A stretch of DNA of 64,000 nt, taken from Siphonodentalium dalli (Eukaryota; Mollusca; Scaphopoda; Gadilida; Siphonodentaliidae). The first letter of the stretch is position 1. Each line of letters begins with the position of its first letter. Both the position numbers and the translations under genes were made by a program. This document shows, one piece after another, positions 58,041-64,000 of the stretch. The notes under the pieces were generated by a model that was not told where the DNA came from, ran no database searches, and worked only from the letters and a program-made list of their open reading frames with translations. The DNA lies in NCBI GenBank assembly GCA_032622095.1, contig CP136063.1, forward strand, positions 65,115,897-65,179,896, read 5' to 3'.

Positions 58041-59387
58041 AAGTAATCTCATTTCGATTAGAATAATATCTTATTTGCTTATATTAAACTAGCAAACTAA
58101 TAAATCAATCAATATATATTAGAATAAATTACTAATTGTTACTGTCAGTTAGTGTGGGACGCCGATACTTTAATGATATGCAACTTAAATTGGCATCTCA
58201 TAGTAGAGATAGTAGGTGGGCGCGAAGCGCCCGGGCTGGTAGAAAAGATCGAGTAATCTTCTCCTTCACCCCACGATTTGTTGTTGTTAGGATATCTCAT
58301 AAGATTGGGCGCGACCATAAGTAAATTGACAGCGACTTCGCCGATGATTGGCCCATTCGCATCTTGTCCACGCGCAAGCAAATCCTGCGTACTCAGTAAT
58401 TAGTAAACTAGCCGTGTTCATGATCTGATTAGATTTGACGATTGAGGACAGTGACAGCTATATGACATCAAGGAGGTGTCAATACACGAGCAGTTTTGTT
58501 TAACAAGATGTTAGATTTCACTGAACGAATTTCTCTACAATTAACAAGTTGTCTGACATTTACATAATATGCCCACGATATATATAGAGTTTCGGGTTTA
58601 TTCTGGAAGAAAGTCTGATGTTTCACAAACAGTCCTTGGGAATGTGTTCAACTTGAGTTTCGAATTATTCTGGCGCGTGATTAATGTAAGTTTATAATAA
58701 TACGTTTATAGCTTGTGTATGTTATGCATGATGATCCCCACCGTTGTCACAGTTGGAAATGTTTGGTAGTTTAATTAGTAGTAAGTTGGAAATTCGTTGT
58801 TTTGAAACCAACTGTGGCATATTTTCACACGTTTTGCTCACAATGTTCGACTTTTTTCATCATCAGTTTTTCCAAATATTCCAACGGTAGATGTTGCTGG
58901 CTTGGAAATTTCTAACCAGTTGAACACTTCCAACCCAAACAATGGTGCACATTAATGTTTAGCATACCTGATGGTTTAGCCTGATTCAGTACAGGGGTGG
59001 CGTAATCGTATTTTTATTGTACATGTATTATTTTTTGTAATGATTACACATTTTGAAGTATGTGTAATAAAGAATTATAGGAGCCAAAGTATTGAATTTG
59101 TTAACATTGGAGAGTATTTTAAATGACATTACCAAAGTATTTTAGATGAATGTTTTTAGTTGAGACGAAACCTATCTTACGATAGAAGCTATGACTGAAA
59201 TGGATATAGGTTGCTTTGCTGATGGCAAAGGAAAACATGAACAAATGGCTCCATCAATAGATAAATAACATGAAGTTAACATACGTATAAATTTCAAGGG
59301 TAGGTCAATACGAAATTTTCAGAAAGCCCCCAGTTTTGTTATTACCTTGCACTTTTGAGCCATCGAAAATTCATTCCATATGCTACA
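58041..59387. other. Unassigned region
   Basis: A small GC hairpin (gggcgcgaagcgccc, 58217-58231). No convincing gene. Confidence 0.4.
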
Positions 59388-59583
59388 GACAACCTATAGA
59401 ATAAATAGACAGAACACAACGCGCATCTTAATCGAGACTCTTTTATCGAATGAGTTGCGGATGGCGCAAGGATATATTTCGCGAGAGCGTAGCTCGAGCG
59501 AAATATAACTTTGCGCCGTCCGCAACGAGTTCGATAAAATATTCGAGATTATGATGCAAGTTGTGTTCTGTATTTATTCTACA
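59388..59583. repeat. Long hairpin, ~90-base arms
   Basis: gaataaatagacagaacaca at the left edge is mirrored by tgtgttctgtatttattc at the right. The arms continue through ttttatcga, gttgcgga.ggcgcaa and atatttcgc to a short loop near 59492. A foldback MITE or hairpin-RNA source. Confidence 0.9.
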
Positions 59584-60959
59584 CCGTTAAGTCAGATAAG
59601 TTCAACCCATGAATGTCACCTTCATTGTTACTATAGCTACCTTTATTGTGATTTAAGTCTGACAAATAACCAGTAATTATGGGGGGATCACCGGAAGCGG
59701 ATGATCGACGTAATGTACGTCATCATTCTTGGCGACAACGTCAACAAGAATAGTTCCGTCTTGTATTCCACTAGAGGTATACACTAATATGGTTACGTTA
59801 GTACGTATGGACAACCCAAAACACGTCCATCTATAAACTGAAAAATGTATGTTTCATGGGAGTAATGGAGTAAAATGGAGTAAAATTATGACAACCACGT
59901 CCTTGTTAATTTTGGTGCCCCATACCTGATATGACGGTGCTTCGGTGACATTTCACAAAATAATTATATTCCTCATAGCAGGCGATGCTTGTCTATATAC
60001 TAGTACCACTTTGGACAGCATAATTATAGTCCTCACGCCAAGGAGATGCCTGTCTATATACACAAATATTTTCATAAAACAATATTCCCCTATATCAATA
60101 GACAATACTAGATCCTGTCATGAATCTCTACACTAGCTATGTCCGTATACAGATTACTAGAGATCACATTACACAAATTGCTTTTTATGTTCTGACAGCG
60201 AACTTTATAACACGAACAAACAAGTAGGGAATATATTTCTCTTAATTGTTAATACTTGTTCATCAGTAATCTACTTCACAGAAGGGGTGGTAAAGCTCGA
60301 GATTGTATGCTTGTTTGTGACTTGTGAGCTGATACACTCATGTGCCTAATCATTGTGACGGCCAATAATATAATAGTGGGGATTTGAGGCTGAAATTAAT
60401 AATAGTGATAGCAATTTAACTCTATATACTGTATGTATCAATCACAAAGTAACTTAAATCATGCACTTTTAAGTTTGGACTTTCGCGTAATCACGTACAT
60501 TGAAATACATTATTAACTTATTAAGGAACAGGTATTTTATAATTTATTACCTGTACTGTTTTATTTTCATTGTTACAAACTTCCCTTTCGCAACAGCAAA
60601 AAGTTCCCATGGTTTGTACTCAGCTGGTGGAATATATAATCTTGACGGGCATATGTACTAGCTAGAATAGAGATTCATGGCATGATCTAAGAAAATGCTA
60701 CCAGATTAACAAATTATATGACCATCTGGGATTGCCTCATGAGTCATGTAGAAGGTCATTACAGTTCCACCAGCTTAGCATCGGACTTGTTATGTATAGC
60801 ATAACCGATTATTCCAATGTCTCAAGTCGACAATAGAACGTACACAAGGCTACATCTAATAATGTTTCCACAAATAGCCATTGTAGTTGCTAGCCCTGCT
60901 GACCGAGCTCCCGCTTAAATGTAGTCAATCCGATCATACGCTCCTAAATTACTAATTCT
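59584..60959. other. Unassigned region
   Basis: A weak duplication (catgcttgtctatata / gatgcctgtctatatac) near 59985-60060; otherwise nothing recognised. Confidence 0.4.
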
Positions 60960-61390
60960 TTGGCTTCGCAGGGCTTCGAGGGTAACAAATATTTGATTCT
61001 AGTCAAGGAACCCACCCATCAAAGCTCAGAGTGATCAAATATCGATTTTTGTTATTACTCGAGATATGTAATAATATATGACCCAGAAACACGTGATCAA
61101 ACGGAAGATCTCGTACAAAATTGCGGATGAAGATGGATAACTCTAAACTCAAGTGGTAATACGGCAAAATGTGTTGATACTTAAGTCTCAAGTGATAATA
61201 CGGCCTTATTTTGATGATAAATAACAAGTTTTGGGAAATTTTATACCAATTGACAGTGGTTAGCATTAATTATTTCGTCGTAATAAATCTATTCTGATAA
61301 CTAAAGCGTATTTTGAAGAAATGTTGTTGTTGTATCTTGTTGGTATGGGACCGTCTGATCGGATTGAGTACCTTTAATGCTTAAAGTTTA
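60960..61390 (+). repeat. Dispersed repeat, inverted partner of 9105-9470
   Basis: Contains ggaacccacccatcaaagct, agatggataactctaaactc and gaagaaatgttgttgttgta, all inverted relative to 9105-9470. Confidence 0.8.
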
Positions 61391-62527
61391 AACTGAGAAC
61401 ACAGTGTTAGAATCATGATATATTTAGTAGGTGAGAATGGTAAAACAAATCACCGTTAATGGCATTATTAACAGTTAATCACGTTTAACTTGATCTATCA
61501 ATCACATGAAACATAATTCATACCGTAGATGGTGGAAAGTTGGAAACTGTTCAAACATATCCGCTTCCTACACTCAGTCACTCTGCTGTCTATCCAGTTT
61601 GCCGAGAGCGAATGGGAGATGTTCTTCTTTTTCTTCACTGACCAATTTTATGGACTCACTTAATCCACAGCGCACTAGGCTTCACATGTTTGTCACTTTT
61701 GTGTGTAGTCTGTAGATGGCCAGAATTGTATTCTGATCCGAGTCACAGTGATTGAGACTGAGCCTGAAGTCGGTGATAACTAAATCACTAAATGAGTAAA
61801 TCCGTGAGTCAGCCTTTAAATGTCCATTTTCTGATTTCCTTGACCTGACATGCAGTGACAGCTATTAAACATGTGAAGTAAAAGGCACAATTTGCCACTT
61901 GCAACCCAACCACTCCAGGTGAAAAAAGACTACGTCATTTACAACGTTGACCTAAATGAAACGGTACGGAATCTGACGAGGTTTGCCGAATGATATGCAC
62001 CTAGGTCAACTAAATCCACATTAATCATTTCATTTTGAATAAGGTTGATTTTGTTTTTCAAATTTAATAGTGTTGTTGTGGGGAGGCTGATCGAAGAAGA
62101 AAAATAAGTTCGTTTTGTTAATTGGTCAATTCATTTTACAATGGCGGCCGCCACTGGGGCCCATAGGTCCGAATCGCCCGGATGTAAAAACAATTTTTTC
62201 AGGTTGATGGAGTGTAGAAATTAGTGACGTCACAACTATACTTGCGTCGCTTACGAACCGTAAAACAACCTTTGGGTTGTGAATATGTATTCAATGGCTG
62301 GGATTCCGTTGAATACATGTGACTCACGTCAATGGGTGTGGAATAAATTATATGGTTGTGAAATTGTTAATTCTGGATTGCACTGTGTAGGAATTATTAC
62401 ATCGAAAGTTGTTATATTGATGTTTTGTTGCGATTCAGTAATGTATTTTTTTCTATCTCATTGGGAACTAATAACTGTAACAACTGCAACCCGTTTATTG
62501 AGCAGTCAAGGTGACATTCCGATTATG
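61391..62527. other. Unassigned region upstream of the right zinc-finger gene
   Basis: No convincing exon seen. Confidence 0.35.
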
Positions 62528-62662
62528 TCCATTCATCTCAAATTACCTGGTCACGAAGAACGTGATCAATGTTGTCCATTCCTCTCATATTACCTGGTCT
62601 CGAATGACGTGATTAATGTTGTCCATTCCTCTCAAATTACCTGGTCTCGAATGACGTGATAA
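62528..62662. repeat. Minisatellite, ~52-bp unit x3
   Basis: Three copies of ctcaaattacctggtc.cga followed by cgtgat.aatgttgtccattc. The open frame across it is a by-product. Confidence 0.87.
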
Positions 62663-63149
62663 TAATGATAATTCTATACGATGACAAAAAACGCGAATTT
62701 CATGTTTGTGGCTGTTCGATTTCGATTGTCTCGGTTCTATTCCAATGTATAATCGATTCTTATCTGCACCATATTTCGTACATGTTAGTAAGTTCAACTG
62801 CCTTGTGTTACATTTAACTGCACACGAATGAACCTAATAGTCGGGATGCTCTCACGGTTTTAATTATTTAACGTATGTGGTACGAAACTTTTGATGTGCC
62901 AGAATTGTCAGGAAGACAAGGCTGACGCAAACGCTTAATTTCCGAAATAACAACAAGCGACCAGGGCCCCTCCTACATATCACTTTTAAATAAACCTTAG
63001 AGTACCAGCATGAACTTTGCTGTAATTGAACACGGATACTACACTGATCATACAACAGCCTAAGAATTTAAATGATTTTGCAGCCTTTTCATATAAGTAG
63101 GGGTATTTTGAGCTATGCTAGATCTCCAGTAATTTCTTTCTATTTTCAG
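62663..63149. other. Upstream flank of the right zinc-finger gene
   Basis: Ends in a strong 3' splice acceptor, ctttctattttcag, at 63149, so an intron probably ends here and upstream exons lie further left. Confidence 0.55.
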
Positions 63150-63350
63150 GCGCACATCTGTACAGTCAGAGGTCATTTTCAATCAAGTCAGGCTGACCTA
63201 GATAAGCGAACTCCGCACACACTAAACAAAGGGAGGAAACTCTGTGTGGTATTTCATTGGAGAATAGACGATACAATCCGATACTACTCGAACGTGAAGG
63301 AGTTTGTGCAACACATGCATGCACGTTATGCTATTCTGAAATAGCATACG
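63150..63350 (+). other. Probable 5' part of the zinc-finger exon (untranslated)
   Basis: Follows the acceptor at 63149. The frame of the downstream fingers is open through here except for a TAG at 63342-63344, three codons before the ATG, so translation most likely begins at 63351. The last ~25 bases resemble the matching part of the left paralog. Confidence 0.5.
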
Positions 63351-64000
63351 ATGTCCACCCACACCGTTATCAGACACCATCAATGTGATGTCTGTCTTCA
63401 GAGATTCGCTAGTTCTGGTAATCTGAAAAGACACATGGTCACCGCTCACACAAAAGCGCAGCGTTATCAGTGTGATGTATGTCTTAAGAAATTCAGCGTA
63501 TCTGGTAGTCTGAAAAAACATATGAGGACCCACACAGGCGAGCAACCATATCAGTGTAATGTGTGTCTTAAGAAATTTGCGGAGTTGTCCAATATGAAAT
63601 CACACATGCGGATCCACACAGGGGAGAAACCTTTTGCATGTGATGTTTGTGGAAAGACCTTCGGTGATCCGAGTGGCAGGAATACTCATAGAAGAATACA
63701 CGATAGTGACAGACAACGGTGCCATAATTGCACGGAGTGTGACCAATCATTCATGCATGCACATAATCTGACCAGACACATCAAGACCGTGCACTCCAGT
63801 ATTAGGCCATACGAGTGTGAAGAATGTGACAAGTCCTTCAAAAACATTGGTCATCTGACTCGACACAAAAGGACCCATACGGGAAACTTCCCACTTAAAT
63901 GTGATATTTGCAGAAAGGGATTCAGTGACCGTTGTGAATTGATGGTACACGTGATGATACACACAGGAGAGACACCGCTTAAATGTGATATTTGTGAGAA
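63351..64000 (+). CDS. C2H2 zinc-finger protein, partial (runs off right edge)
   Basis: Starts MSTHTVIRHHQCDVCLQRF and stays open to the edge (216 codons). Seven complete fingers and the start of an eighth: CDVCLQRFASSGNLKRH, CDVCLKKFSVSGSLKKH, CNVCLKKFAELSNMKSH, CDVCGKTFGDPSGRNTH, CTECDQSFMHAHNLTRH, CEECDKSFKNIGHLTRH, CDICRKGFSDRCELMVH, then CDIC. Fingers 3-8 match the first six intact fingers of the minus-strand gene at 1-1020, with changed DNA-contact residues. A nuclear DNA-binding role is expected. A stop just upstream and the short N-terminus favour the ATG at 63351 as the start, unless an alternative exon joins in frame. No lesion is seen in the part present. Confidence 0.93.
   Translation, partial: MSTHTVIRHHQCDVCLQRFASSGNLKRHMVTAHTKAQRYQCDVCLKKFSVSGSLKKHMRTHTGEQPYQCNVCLKKFAELSNMKSHMRIHTGEKPFACDVCGKTFGDPSGRNTHRRIHDSDRQRCHNCTECDQSFMHAHNLTRHIKTVHSSIRPYECEECDKSFKNIGHLTRHKRTHTGNFPLKCDICRKGFSDRCELMVHVMIHTGETPLKCDICE

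Noticed and set aside
63222-63962. Minus-strand open frames of 60-107 codons
   Set aside because: Antisense shadows of the plus-strand zinc-finger gene.

Overview
The window looks like invertebrate nuclear DNA, most likely from a lophotrochozoan and probably a mollusc. It is AT-rich, has no long uninterrupted genes, and holds C2H2 zinc-finger exons, tRNA-derived SINE heads, LINE debris and many inverted-repeat elements. It also carries hairpin + (GTCC)n + ~165-bp tandem-repeat elements of a kind familiar from bivalve and gastropod genomes. The taxonomic call is inference from repeat style, not from a search.

Host-gene content is thin. Two related multi-finger C2H2 genes point outward and run off the two edges: 1-1020 on the minus strand and 63351-64000 on the plus strand. 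Their fingers correspond in order, so the whole window is the spacer between a divergent paralogous pair. Other gene remains are: a two-exon gene tail with matching splice phases (17029-17115, 17613-17770); a frameshifted ZAD-like module (32050-32276, minus); a C2H2 gene split by a transposon (32980-33555 / 35888-36130); inverted, decayed zinc-finger arrays (25090-25640 / 26880-27640); and an ankyrin-repeat fragment (28985-29690) split by a small element.

Most of the DNA is nested mobile elements whose insertion order can be read. At 1.4-12.2 kb a single minisatellite array is split first by a LINE 3' end and then by an 8.6-kb DNA transposon with ~0.9-kb terminal inverted repeats (TIRs), itself hit by at least four later insertions. 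A MITE family flanked by TTAA has seven full-length or nearly full-length copies, one truncated copy and one fragment. Two CAG(G)n-type elements (22961-25002 and 51884-57610) have clean 7-bp target duplications, and the empty target of the second is still present at 23165-23335. A third region (39598-45780) is a dispersed repeat interrupted by a 240-bp MITE and a 5.6-kb long-TIR element containing a ~185-bp x14 array; its uninterrupted version lies at 30551-30880.

The best candidate for something undescribed is the ~2-kb foldback element at 47281-49285. It has ~400-bp near-perfect inverted arms, a 19-bp inverted CCAAT-box pair, a TATA box and one 75-codon ORF with a weak resemblance to PC4/p15-type ssDNA-binding coactivators. 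Many other long hairpins and palindromes (14417, 18517, 20030, 27893, 29218, 37881-39003, 59388) could give double-stranded RNA if transcribed.
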